Below are positions 1 to 7,935 of a stretch of 45,274 nucleotides of DNA, piece by piece. The DNA comes from Marinilabilia sp. (GTDB lineage Bacteria > Bacteroidota > Bacteroidia > Bacteroidales > Marinilabiliaceae), in assembly GCF_016278715.1 (NCBI RefSeq), contig NZ_JADQBH010000167.1, forward strand, positions 1-45,274. Direction: 5' to 3'. Within the stretch, counting starts at the first letter, position 1; the number at the start of each line of letters is the position of its first letter. The notes under the pieces are model-generated. The model saw nothing but the letters and a program-made list of their open reading frames with translations, was not told where the DNA came from and did not search any database. Made by a program: the position numbers and the translations under genes.

Positions 1-309
1 ATGTTGAACGGCGTGTCCACATTCATGGGCTGCCACTGAAGCTGCTGCTACGTTGCGTCCCTGATAAACATTCTCACTTAGATTGACCGTTTTGTTGGCC
101 GGATTATAATGGTCGGACAAGTGTCCGCGCGATGGCAAAACCTTGACATCGTAGATGCCATTATCGTGCAACATCTTCTCTGCCACTTCGCGACCCGACA
201 GATTACTGTCAAGCGGGGTTTTCGAATATTTTTTGAAGCGACGTTTCAGTTGAGAGCTGACCACCCAGCTGGCTATAAGGAAGAAAAGGAATATAAATAA
301 CAGTGTCAT
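1..309 (-). CDS. YugP-like neutral zinc metallopeptidase, N-terminal part (cut by window start)
   Basis: The reading frame starts at an ATG at 309 and stays open to base 1, giving 103 N-terminal residues of a longer protein. It opens with a hydrophobic membrane anchor (MTLLFIFLFFLIASWVV). A segment follows with SGREVAEKMLHDNGI and a DHYNP...VNLSENVY region, then AAHECGHAVQH. HECGH is the HExxH zinc site, and the whole arrangement is that of the YugP family (Pfam Zn_peptidase_2), membrane-anchored putative metalloproteases usually about 225-235 residues long. The rest of the protein lies outside the window. The substrate is unknown for the family. Family assignment is firm; the biological role is not known. 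Confidence 0.85.
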   Translation of the reverse strand, partial: MTLLFIFLFFLIASWVVSSQLKRRFKKYSKTPLDSNLSGREVAEKMLHDNGIYDVKVLPSRGHLSDHYNPANKTVNLSENVYQGRNVAAASVAAHECGHAVQH

Positions 310-521
310 AGTTCAGTTTTTTAAAGCGTAAATATATAAGATTTTCATCAAAAAGGGTGCCAGGGGGAAACGGCTTTTGAGTTTTGAGTTGCGGGGTGAG
401 GGCAGGATATTTCCTTTTTAGGGGTAAGCGTTGGGGTGCAGGTTCTGTGTTCCGGCTTTGGAGGAGAATATCCTGTGGAGAGGTGGCAGAACCCAAACAA
501 CTTCAGCCTCAACGACTCCCC

Positions 522-2030
522 TTAAAATCTGAAATAAATAAACGGCACCACTTCTGTTGTTCTGAATTGTAGTAAAAGAACGATGGCAACGGCCACTAGT
601 GCCACTTTGGCAGTCCAGTGAATGGTGATGAACCGGCCCCGCAGGTTTTCTTTTAATGAGGCAGGCAGCCAATGAAGAATAAAGCCGAGACCAATAAGCA
701 AATAAGATAGGAAATTGGATTGGATGGCAGGGATTACCATGTCGGCATGGAAAGCCGAGAAAACCCGTTTGGTCATTTGTAAAGCTCTGTCCAGGTCGTT
801 GGCGCGGAACAGAATCCATCCGGCCACAACAAAATGAAAAGTGATGAAAAATCCTGTTGGCTTTGCCAGCCATCCTGGCATCAGCCGGGTCAGAGGTTTG
901 AATAATTTATCTGTAATGAGTCCCAGACCGTGCCACATACCCCACAGAACGAAACGCCAGGAGGCTCCATGCCACAGGCCGCCCAGGGTCATGGTAATCA
1001 TTTGATTGAGGTGGGTTCGGAAATTTCCTTTGCGGTTTCCGCCCAGAGGGATGTAAAGGTAATCGCGCAGCCAACTGGACAAAGAAATGTGCCACCTATG
1101 CCAGAATTCCGTAACTGACAGTGCCTTATAGGGGCTGTTGAAATTAAGCGGAAGTCTGAAGCCCAGAAGCAGGGCAAGGCCGATGGCTACGTCGGTATAT
1201 CCGCTGAAGTCGCAATAAATCTGAAGGGTATAACCATAAATGGCACTCATGATTTCGAAGCCCGAATACAGAAAAGGGCTTTCAAAAACCCGATCCACAA
1301 GGTTGACAGCAATGTAATCTGAGAAAACCATCTTTTTCAAAAGCCCAGAAATAATGAGAAAAGTGGCATGCCATGCCTGCTTCTCGGTCAGTGAGAATTT
1401 GCGATACAGCTGGGGCACGAATTCCCGGGCCCTGACAATGGGCCCTGCTACTAATTGAGGAAAAAAAGATACATAAAATCCGAAGTCGAGGATGTTGTGA
1501 ACCGGAGCTAACTGACGGCGATAAACATCCATGGTGTAGCTGATGGTCTGGAACGTGAAAAAGGAGATTCCAACCGGTAGCACGATGTCATCGATCTCGA
1601 AAGAACTGCCGAACACTGCATTGGAAAATATCGCCAGCCAGTCTTTGGCTTCCACACTCTGACTGGTAATATCGCTCAGGATATCGGCCAGAAACCAGGC
1701 ATATTTGAAATATCCCAACATGCCCAGGTTGACCACCAGGCTTATTATCAGCAGTAACTTGCGTTTCCAGTGACGTGTGAAATGCTCAAGGGCCAGTCCG
1801 ATGAAGAAGTCAGTTAAGGTGGAGATTACCAGCAGGAAAAAGAAATAACCGCCGGCTTTGTAGTAAAAAAACAAGCTCGCCAGAAATAAAAAGCCTGTAC
1901 GGGCAGCCCGCTGCTTGTAAAACAGTGCATTGCCCAGTAATACAGCCCCGAAGAATACCCAGAACAGCGCTGAGGTGAACATAAATGGGTCTCCGGCCTG
2001 GTATTTCCATATTTCCTGCAGGGCACTCAT
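522..2030 (-). CDS. MBOAT family membrane-bound O-acyltransferase (AlgI/PatA-like)
   Basis: This 502-residue polytopic membrane protein belongs to the membrane-bound O-acyltransferase family, which moves acyl (usually acetyl) groups across the membrane for O-acetylation of exported glycans such as alginate or peptidoglycan. The AlgI-type hallmarks are visible: NFNSPYKALSVTEFWHRWHIS, the loop SSWLRDYLYIPLGGNRKG, and the catalytic-histidine segment GGLWHGASW. The chosen start at 2030 (MSALQEIW) overlaps the stop of the upstream SGNH gene as ATGA. An in-frame ATG at 2081 would add 17 residues deep inside that gene and is less likely. The ATGA overlap implies translational coupling, so the two probably act as a transport/transfer pair. 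The glycan acceptor is not shown by sequence; peptidoglycan is favoured by the lytic transglycosylase just upstream, and exopolysaccharide is the alternative. Confidence 0.9.
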   Translation of the reverse strand: MSALQEIWKYQAGDPFMFTSALFWVFFGAVLLGNALFYKQRAARTGFLFLASLFFYYKAGGYFFFLLVISTLTDFFIGLALEHFTRHWKRKLLLIISLVVNLGMLGYFKYAWFLADILSDITSQSVEAKDWLAIFSNAVFGSSFEIDDIVLPVGISFFTFQTISYTMDVYRRQLAPVHNILDFGFYVSFFPQLVAGPIVRAREFVPQLYRKFSLTEKQAWHATFLIISGLLKKMVFSDYIAVNLVDRVFESPFLYSGFEIMSAIYGYTLQIYCDFSGYTDVAIGLALLLGFRLPLNFNSPYKALSVTEFWHRWHISLSSWLRDYLYIPLGGNRKGNFRTHLNQMITMTLGGLWHGASWRFVLWGMWHGLGLITDKLFKPLTRLMPGWLAKPTGFFITFHFVVAGWILFRANDLDRALQMTKRVFSAFHADMVIPAIQSNFLSYLLIGLGFILHWLPASLKENLRGRFITIHWTAKVALVAVAIVLLLQFRTTEVVPFIYFRF

Positions 2031-3448
2031 GGTACTAAGGGGTTTTTCAGGTGTGTTTGCAATGAATCGAGGGCCGCCCAAATCTGGTCGCCGACAATCC
2101 TTGCGCCCCGCCCACTGAAGTGCATGTGGTCAGTCAACATCAGGGAAGGTGATTCGTTGGCCCATTTAATTGCTCCCTGTGTTCCTCCCATGGCTCTGTG
2201 CAGATCGAAAAAGGCCATTTCACACGCCAGGGTGGCAGATTTTTGGGCTTCGGAGATGAGTTCTGCATGTTCCATAGCCACCATTTCTCCTGCTTGCGAT
2301 TCAGCAGCCGCCTGGACTCCGATAACCAAAACAGGTACGTCGGGCAAAAGTTTTCTCAGAAGCTGGAGCTCTTTGAGAAAATGAATTCGGTAAAAGTTGT
2401 AATTGTCAGTTTTGGTGGGTAAAACGTTGGTACCAAACTGAAGGATGATGAAACCGATGTTGAGTTGTTCCGACATTTCCTGAAGCATACTGTTGTCGGC
2501 AATTCTTATGCCTGGCCAGGGGCGTCCGCGCATCGGGAGGTTGTCAACGGCTACACCTCCGGTATGGTCGAGAGTAACGCCATGGATAACCGGACTCACA
2601 GGGGCCAAAAAACGAAATGTAACTTTTTTGGGGTAGGATGTTGCCTGATAACTCAGTAAATGAAGATTTTCTACGGAAGAGGTAAGGGTATCAGAGCGAA
2701 ACTGACCATCCGTCTCTGCTTCGATGTACATTGGCCCAGTGCCGGAGGAAAGCATTAACCGTACATTTGGATATCTTCTAAGTTTCTGAGACTTCCAGGC
2801 AATGGGAGATATGGTAAATGCCCCTGTAGTATCGGAAAACCAGGCTGCTTTCCCGGGAAAACCATAGCGGACAGGATATGGGTAATCTTCCTTTTTGTAG
2901 CTGTAAGATAAGGTCCAGTTTCCGGAATTGGAGATAGAGACATTGGCATTGATTCGAAGAGGATCGATGGGCATTACAAATCCTGGACCTGAGCCGCCAT
3001 ACAATTTTTGAAAATGTCTGCGTAATACGGACGTGATTCTGTCGGCTTCAATTTGGCTGTCTCCCATGTGGAGTACCCTGATAACCCGGTAGAGGCTGTC
3101 GGCACTTTGAGCTTTGCGGCAAAACGACAAAAAAAGTTCCTGAAATAGTGGAGGGGCCGTTAGTACCGAGTCGGAAACGATTAGTTTTTTTCTTTTATCT
3201 GGGATGGAGTCTTTTGCCAATAAAGAATCCTGTGCAGGGACTATGGTGGTGTCGGCGAATATTTTTTCTGAATCAGCAATCAGGAGCCCTGCGGTTGAGT
3301 CGGGCAATTGTGATTCCTGTATTTCGCTGATATACCCGGGAATTGAAAAGTTGACACGCTCAAGCCACTGATCGAAAAGAACGACCAGTAGCGAGATAAG
3401 GAGGAAATATAAAAATATCTTAAACGGACGTATCATCCGGGGTTCCAT
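2027..3448 (-). CDS. Membrane-anchored SGNH/GDSL hydrolase, putative glycan O-acetyltransferase or esterase
   Basis: This 473-residue protein has an N-terminal membrane anchor (about residues 8-26, FKIFLYFLLISLLVVLF), a linker of about 100 residues, then an SGNH-hydrolase domain. Block I is LHMGDSQIEADR with the nucleophile Ser in GDS. Block III is ILQFGTN. Block V is DHMHFSGRG, supplying the Asp and His. PatB/AlgX-type SGNH proteins work outside the membrane with an MBOAT partner to O-acetylate peptidoglycan or alginate, and the directly coupled downstream MBOAT gene fits this. The start is 15 nt after the stop of the lytic transglycosylase gene, so all three are probably one transcript. A second in-frame Met four codons downstream is an equally possible start. 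Transferase versus deacetylase activity cannot be decided here. Confidence 0.8.
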   Translation of the reverse strand: MEPRMIRPFKIFLYFLLISLLVVLFDQWLERVNFSIPGYISEIQESQLPDSTAGLLIADSEKIFADTTIVPAQDSLLAKDSIPDKRKKLIVSDSVLTAPPLFQELFLSFCRKAQSADSLYRVIRVLHMGDSQIEADRITSVLRRHFQKLYGGSGPGFVMPIDPLRINANVSISNSGNWTLSYSYKKEDYPYPVRYGFPGKAAWFSDTTGAFTISPIAWKSQKLRRYPNVRLMLSSGTGPMYIEAETDGQFRSDTLTSSVENLHLLSYQATSYPKKVTFRFLAPVSPVIHGVTLDHTGGVAVDNLPMRGRPWPGIRIADNSMLQEMSEQLNIGFIILQFGTNVLPTKTDNYNFYRIHFLKELQLLRKLLPDVPVLVIGVQAAAESQAGEMVAMEHAELISEAQKSATLACEMAFFDLHRAMGGTQGAIKWANESPSLMLTDHMHFSGRGARIVGDQIWAALDSLQTHLKNPLVP

Positions 3449-3463
3449 TTGTCGTACAACGCT

Positions 3464-5026
3464 TTACGACTTAGGCTTAATTTTAAGTCGCTGCCCGGGC
3501 TTTATCTTTTGGGCATTGGTAATGTTATTTAAACGGAGAATGTCCGAATCTGTTACACCGGGATACTCCCTGGCGATGGACCATACACTGTCTCCTCTGC
3601 CTACCGTGTGGTAGATGTAATCGCTATCATCGCCCGTGTTGGCAAGTTGTTGACCCGCTGAAGAGGTAGAGGCATAGCCGCTTTTCTGACGGGCAACATT
3701 CTGATAGTGTTCTACCTGGTCTTTGTCCACGTATATTACCAGTTTTTGCCCCACTCTGATGACGTTTCTTCGGATGTTGTTCCAGTAACGGAGGCTGGAG
3801 GTATAAACATCAAACCAGTCGGCAATGAGTCCTACTACATCGCCCGATTTCACGGTGTAGTAAACCTTTTCTTTGCCCGGAGGGGGTGAAAAAGAGCTTG
3901 TAGAGGTGTTCCCCGGTTTGATTACCAGTTGGTTTTCGGGGAAATATTTGTCTCTGTTGTAATTGAGCACTGAGTCTTCGAGTGATACAAATTGAGTGGA
4001 AAGGTTAAAGGCCAGTCGCAGCGGATAGCTTTCTTTTTGTGCCGGAATAATATCTTTTCTGTACTGCGGATTCAGATGCCGGATTACATCCATGGGAACC
4101 TGCATGATTTCAGATATCTGAGAAAAATGCAATGGTTTCGATATCATTACCGTGTCGGAAGCTACCGGTAAATTGGGGGCCAAGGGGTTGAAATTATGTT
4201 CTCTGTGATATGTAAAAACATAAGTGGCGGCAATAAACGCGGGGACATAGCCTCTGGTTTCTCTGGGAAGCAAATAAAAAATTTCCCAAAAATTTCTTTT
4301 TCCCCCACTTCGGCGGATGGCTTTATTAACATTCCCAGGACCGCAATTGTAGGCCGCAATAACCAGTTGCCAGTCTCCGTAAATGTCATACAGGTCGCTG
4401 AGAAAATTTACTGCCGCCTCTGTGGACTTGTGTGGGTCTCTTCGTTCATCCACATACGAGTTTACTTCCAGTCCATACTGTTTGCCTGTGTAGTACATAA
4501 ACTGCCACAGACCGGAAGCCCCGGCACGTGAAAATGCTCTGGGATTGAGCGCAGACTCAATAACCGGCAGGTATTTTAGTTCCAGGGGAAGTCCTTTTGC
4601 ATCCAGGGCTGCCTCAAAAATTGGGAAGTAGTAATCCGATAGTCCCAGCATGCTCTCCACCTGTTCTCTTCGTTTGTTGGTATATAGATTGATGTAAGCC
4701 TTTACGTGACTGTTGTACGAGAGTTTGAACGGTGAAATAATGTTTTCCAACCGTTGAATGTAGATTGAGTCGGAAAGAACACTTTGTTGTGTCAGTTCAC
4801 TATCGTAGATGGTGTCCATCACCAGTCCGGGGTTGGAATTCATGTACCAGATGCTCACCAGACTGTCGAGCGATTCAGCAAACTGATCGAGAGTCTCCTC
4901 CGTAGTTATGGTTTTTGTAGTGTCGTTGTCGACAACCTGCGGATTAGCCGATTCAACGTTGGACAAAATAAAAAGTCCAAAAGCCACAGATAGTATTCTG
5001 AAGCAGTTTAGCAGTTTAATACTCAT
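3464..5026 (-). CDS. Lytic murein transglycosylase with two LysM domains (MltD-like)
   Basis: This 520-residue exported protein has an N-terminal signal sequence (hydrophobic about residues 8-22). An SLT goose-lysozyme-like domain spans about 130-290: LPVIESALNPRAFS carries the catalytic Glu (E157), followed by GLWQFM and AAYNCGPGNVNKAI. Two C-terminal LysM domains follow, about 385-430 (YYTVKSGDVVGLIADWF) and 470-518 (YHTVGRGDSVWSIAREY), which bind peptidoglycan glycan strands. Such enzymes cleave the MurNAc-GlcNAc bond, forming 1,6-anhydro-MurNAc. The gene follows parA-parB-DUF5683 and precedes the SGNH/MBOAT pair by 15 nt. MurNAc 6-O-acetylation, if that is what the pair does, blocks this class of enzyme. 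Domain assignment is firm. Confidence 0.93.
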   Translation of the reverse strand: MSIKLLNCFRILSVAFGLFILSNVESANPQVVDNDTTKTITTEETLDQFAESLDSLVSIWYMNSNPGLVMDTIYDSELTQQSVLSDSIYIQRLENIISPFKLSYNSHVKAYINLYTNKRREQVESMLGLSDYYFPIFEAALDAKGLPLELKYLPVIESALNPRAFSRAGASGLWQFMYYTGKQYGLEVNSYVDERRDPHKSTEAAVNFLSDLYDIYGDWQLVIAAYNCGPGNVNKAIRRSGGKRNFWEIFYLLPRETRGYVPAFIAATYVFTYHREHNFNPLAPNLPVASDTVMISKPLHFSQISEIMQVPMDVIRHLNPQYRKDIIPAQKESYPLRLAFNLSTQFVSLEDSVLNYNRDKYFPENQLVIKPGNTSTSSFSPPPGKEKVYYTVKSGDVVGLIADWFDVYTSSLRYWNNIRRNVIRVGQKLVIYVDKDQVEHYQNVARQKSGYASTSSAGQQLANTGDDSDYIYHTVGRGDSVWSIAREYPGVTDSDILRLNNITNAQKIKPGQRLKIKPKS

Positions 5027-5152
5027 ACTTTGTTTTTTTGATGATTCCGGGTTAAGAAGCGTAGCTTGATGCGGAATCAGAAATGGCCTGTTCAGTCCGC
5101 GATGTGCTGGTATTACGGTATTTTGTCAATTAGGTTTCAAATCATTTGGTTT

Positions 5153-5869
5153 TCAGAAGCTAAAAGCCATCTGGATCCCGATGGTGTTTCCTGTCACCGG
5201 ATTGTAATCCATAATCACGGGCTGCACCTTCATGGACAGGTCATCACTCACATCAAAATTATAAAAATGGGCATCTACTGTGGCATCTATCATATTAAGA
5301 ACATAAATGGCTGCCATTCCTATATAGCTGAGGTCGCGGTAACGCCGGTAATACTCCCGCTTGTTTTCCAGAGCCTGCTCAAACCAGTCGGCTAAAACGC
5401 CCGGAGTCTCCACATCTTCTGCGGTTAAAGTAACTGGGAGGACTTCGAGGTAAGATCTGTTCCCCGGGTCACGTATCAGAAAATCACGATAGGCATTTTT
5501 GTATTTGACGTAATTGGTCGAATTGAAGTGAATTGCATACCCCAGGCCCCCGATAGCACCATAAACAAGAGGCAGTTTCCAGTATTTTTTGTTGTAAATC
5601 TGCCCCAGCCCCGGAAAAATGGCTGAGTAAAAAGTGGCTTTATGGGGGGAATGGATTTTCTCTTCTTCCTCTCCTTCCGGAAAGATATCCTTCATGGTTT
5701 CTCCTTGTTGAAAAGAAACAGTATCCATTCGGTTTGTGGAAGTGGCTGTTGTGTCAGCGTTCTGGCTGAATTGTGCCTGGGTGTCAGTAACTCCCGACAG
5801 GAATAGCCCTGCAAAAACAAATAGTAAAGGAGCTACGGCCTCACGCAACGATTTAAAATCCATCCTCAC
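5153..5869 (-). CDS. DUF5683 family membrane protein
   Basis: This 238-residue protein has a signal-like N-terminal hydrophobic stretch (about residues 13-32, then TQAQ) and an acidic linker (PEGEEEEK). The conserved segment that follows is HKATFYSAIFPGLGQIYNKKYWKLP, with a hydrophobic helix after it; the PGLGQIYN motif identifies DUF5683. The family is common in Bacteroidota and is typically found next to parB, as here, where the parB stop is only 9 nt upstream. Its function is unknown. The position between parB and a lytic transglycosylase suggests an envelope role coordinated with the cell cycle, but that is inference. The start at 5869 (MRMDF) has a second Met two codons on. Confidence 0.85.
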   Translation of the reverse strand: MRMDFKSLREAVAPLLFVFAGLFLSGVTDTQAQFSQNADTTATSTNRMDTVSFQQGETMKDIFPEGEEEEKIHSPHKATFYSAIFPGLGQIYNKKYWKLPLVYGAIGGLGYAIHFNSTNYVKYKNAYRDFLIRDPGNRSYLEVLPVTLTAEDVETPGVLADWFEQALENKREYYRRYRDLSYIGMAAIYVLNMIDATVDAHFYNFDVSDDLSMKVQPVIMDYNPVTGNTIGIQMAFSF

Positions 5870-5878
5870 CTTCTTGCG

Positions 5879-6763
5879 TTATTTGGTTTTTGCTTTATCC
5901 AGCTCATTAATAATTTTCTCCAACTCTTCGTCTGTTCTGAATGGAATAACTATTTTCCCGGTGCCGTTGTTGCTACGTGAAAATTGAATGTTGGTTTTGA
6001 AGAAGTTGGACAACTGCTGACGCAACTGTTCATATTCTGCGGGCAATTCTTCTTTCTTCTTGTCTTTCTTTTTAGATTCTTCTCCACGGGCAAATTCCCG
6101 CACCATTTCCTCCACTTTGCGAACACTCAGATCGTTTTTGACAGTCTGATGGAAGATTTTTATGCGGGCTTTTTGGTCGTCCAGATTAATGAGCGCCCTT
6201 GCATGGCCCATGGTAATCTGTTTTTCACGCAAGCCCAACTGAATTTCGGCAGGAAGTTTCAGCAGTCGAAGATAGTTTGAGATGGTTGAGCGTTTTTTGC
6301 CGACTCTCTCCGACATGCTTTCCTGGGTAAGGTCACACTCATCCATAAGTCGTTGATAACTGATGGCAACTTCGATGGGATCGAGATCCTCGCGCTGAAT
6401 GTTTTCAACGAGGGCCATTTCCAGCATGGTGTTGTCCTCAGCCAAACGAACATAGGCCGGAACTGTCTTTAACCCGGCAATTTTAGCAGCTCTGAAACGA
6501 CGCTCTCCGGCAATTAATTGATATTTGTTACCGGCTTTGCGAAGGGTAAGTGGCTGAATAATGCCAATTTCCTTAATTGAAGCTGCAAGTTCGTTGAGTT
6601 TTTCCTCATCGAAGTGGGAACGGGGTTGCCAGGGGTTTCCTTCAATTTTTTCAACAGGAATTTCATTGATTGCAGCTTCGGGTTTTGGGGCGCCTTGCCC
6701 ATAATCTTCCGAGTTGTCAATCAATGCTCCAAGTCCTCGTCCCAATGCGTTTTTTCTTGCCAT
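5879..6763 (-). CDS. parB: Chromosome partitioning protein ParB (Spo0J)
   Basis: This 294-residue ParB/Spo0J protein opens with MARKNALGRGLGALI, the typical N-terminal ParA-stimulating arginine-rich peptide. The ParB/Srx nuclease-fold domain (about residues 35-125) carries GERRFRAAKIAGL, the CTP-binding and clamp motif. A helix-turn-helix region (about 135-215) and a charged linker precede a C-terminal dimerisation domain. It binds parS sites near the origin and spreads as a sliding clamp. It follows parA by about 180 nt and is itself followed by DUF5683. No perfect parS-like 16-mer was noticed in this window. Confidence 0.96.
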   Translation of the reverse strand: MARKNALGRGLGALIDNSEDYGQGAPKPEAAINEIPVEKIEGNPWQPRSHFDEEKLNELAASIKEIGIIQPLTLRKAGNKYQLIAGERRFRAAKIAGLKTVPAYVRLAEDNTMLEMALVENIQREDLDPIEVAISYQRLMDECDLTQESMSERVGKKRSTISNYLRLLKLPAEIQLGLREKQITMGHARALINLDDQKARIKIFHQTVKNDLSVRKVEEMVREFARGEESKKKDKKKEELPAEYEQLRQQLSNFFKTNIQFSRSNNGTGKIVIPFRTDEELEKIINELDKAKTK

Positions 6764-6945
6764 CTTGTATATTCTATGTTAATCAATAGTGCGTTAAAAT
6801 TTTAAGAGGTTGTCAATCAGTTTCTATTATTAAAAAGGTGTTTTGTTAAAGTTCAGAATTACGGTATCATGCGCTTCTTCCAACTTCTAACCTTAAAAAA
6901 AGAATCTATTGTCAAGCCTCTGAAAATCAAACGGTCTATTAAAGG

Positions 6946-7746
6946 TTATTTGGCTGCTTTTTTCTTACTGTCAATCTTGGTCATGTTGTTTTTCTGCAAC
7001 AATTCCCGGGCCAGATTCAAATAGTTCATGGCTCCTTTGGAGGATGCATCATACATCACCACTGCCTTTCCGTAACTGGGGGCTTCACTCAGCTTGATGT
7101 TACGGGTTATGAGGGTTTCAAAAACCATGTCCTGAAAATGTTTCTGGACTTCTTCCACAACTTGATTAGAGAGGCGCAGACGAGAGTCGTACATGGTCAG
7201 CAGAAATCCTTCAATCTCCAAATCGGGATTCAGGCGATTCTGAATAATTTTGATGGTATTCAACAGTTTACCCAGACCTTCCAGCGCGAAATATTCACAC
7301 TGCACCGGAATGATTATCGAATCGGCTGCAGTGAGTGCATTTACGGTAATGAGTCCGAGCGACGGTGAACAGTCAATTAGAACAAAGTCAAACTGATCTT
7401 TGATCTTATTGATAACTCCTTTGAGTACTTTTTCACGGTCGGGCATGTTGAGCATTTCAATCTCGGCACCCACCAAATCGATGTGTGAAGGTAAAAGAAA
7501 CAAGTGCTCAATTTCTCCCTCCTGAATTGCTGTTTTAGGATCTGCTCCGTCAACGATGCATTCATAAATGCTTGTCTCTACCTCTCGCAGATCGTAACCC
7601 AGGCCCGAAGTAGCATTGGCCTGGGGGTCTGCATCAACGACCAGCACGTTATATTCGAGCACCGCAAGACTTGCAGCCAGATTAATGGCTGTTGTGGTTT
7701 TTCCAACACCGCCTTTTTGGTTTGCTAAAGCAATAATTTTAGCCAT
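6946..7746 (-). CDS. parA: Chromosome partitioning ATPase ParA (Soj)
   Basis: This 266-residue deviant-Walker P-loop ATPase opens with MAKIIALANQKGGVGKTTTAINLA, where KGGVGKTT is the signature with its extra lysine. VLVVDADPQANATSGLG is the Walker A' region and FVLIDCSPSLGLITVNAL the Walker B region. It partners ParB to move origin DNA. A frame extension to 7755 would add three residues (MFF), but MAKII at 7746 is the family's standard start. A -7-like box lies about 60 nt upstream. The C-terminus is lysine-rich, suiting non-specific DNA binding. Confidence 0.96.
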   Translation of the reverse strand: MAKIIALANQKGGVGKTTTAINLAASLAVLEYNVLVVDADPQANATSGLGYDLREVETSIYECIVDGADPKTAIQEGEIEHLFLLPSHIDLVGAEIEMLNMPDREKVLKGVINKIKDQFDFVLIDCSPSLGLITVNALTAADSIIIPVQCEYFALEGLGKLLNTIKIIQNRLNPDLEIEGFLLTMYDSRLRLSNQVVEEVQKHFQDMVFETLITRNIKLSEAPSYGKAVVMYDASSKGAMNYLNLARELLQKNNMTKIDSKKKAAK

Positions 7747-7805
7747 AAAAAACAAAATTTATCTGTGTACAGAAAGCGGGAATATACCCATTTTTTGGCA
7801 ACAGC

Positions 7806-7813
7806 CAAAGTTA
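7806..7813 (-). promoter_or_regulatory. Putative -7 promoter box of parA
   Basis: On the minus strand this reads TAACTTTG, a full match to the Bacteroidota -7 consensus TAnnTTTG, 60 nt before the parA start. A second identical octamer lies at 7905-7912. Neither has a clear TTTG -33 box at ideal spacing, so the call rests on the -7 match and position only. Confidence 0.4.
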
Positions 7814-7935
7814 TACTTTTATTGAAAAAATACCGCCCAAAAGGCTATATATTTAATTAATAAACAGGTATTAAGCTTATTGCAAGGGGATTGCAGGGCT
7901 TGCACAAAGTTATAAAAATCCTGATATTTTCTGTG

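Noticed and set aside
209..496. Short open frame between the zinc metallopeptidase and MBOAT genes
   Set aside because: It overlaps the peptidase start in another frame and shows no family motif. The peptidase frame carries HECGH.
418..873. Open frame overlapping the MBOAT C-terminal coding region
   Set aside because: The MBOAT frame has clear family motifs through the same bases; this frame has no recognisable protein pattern.
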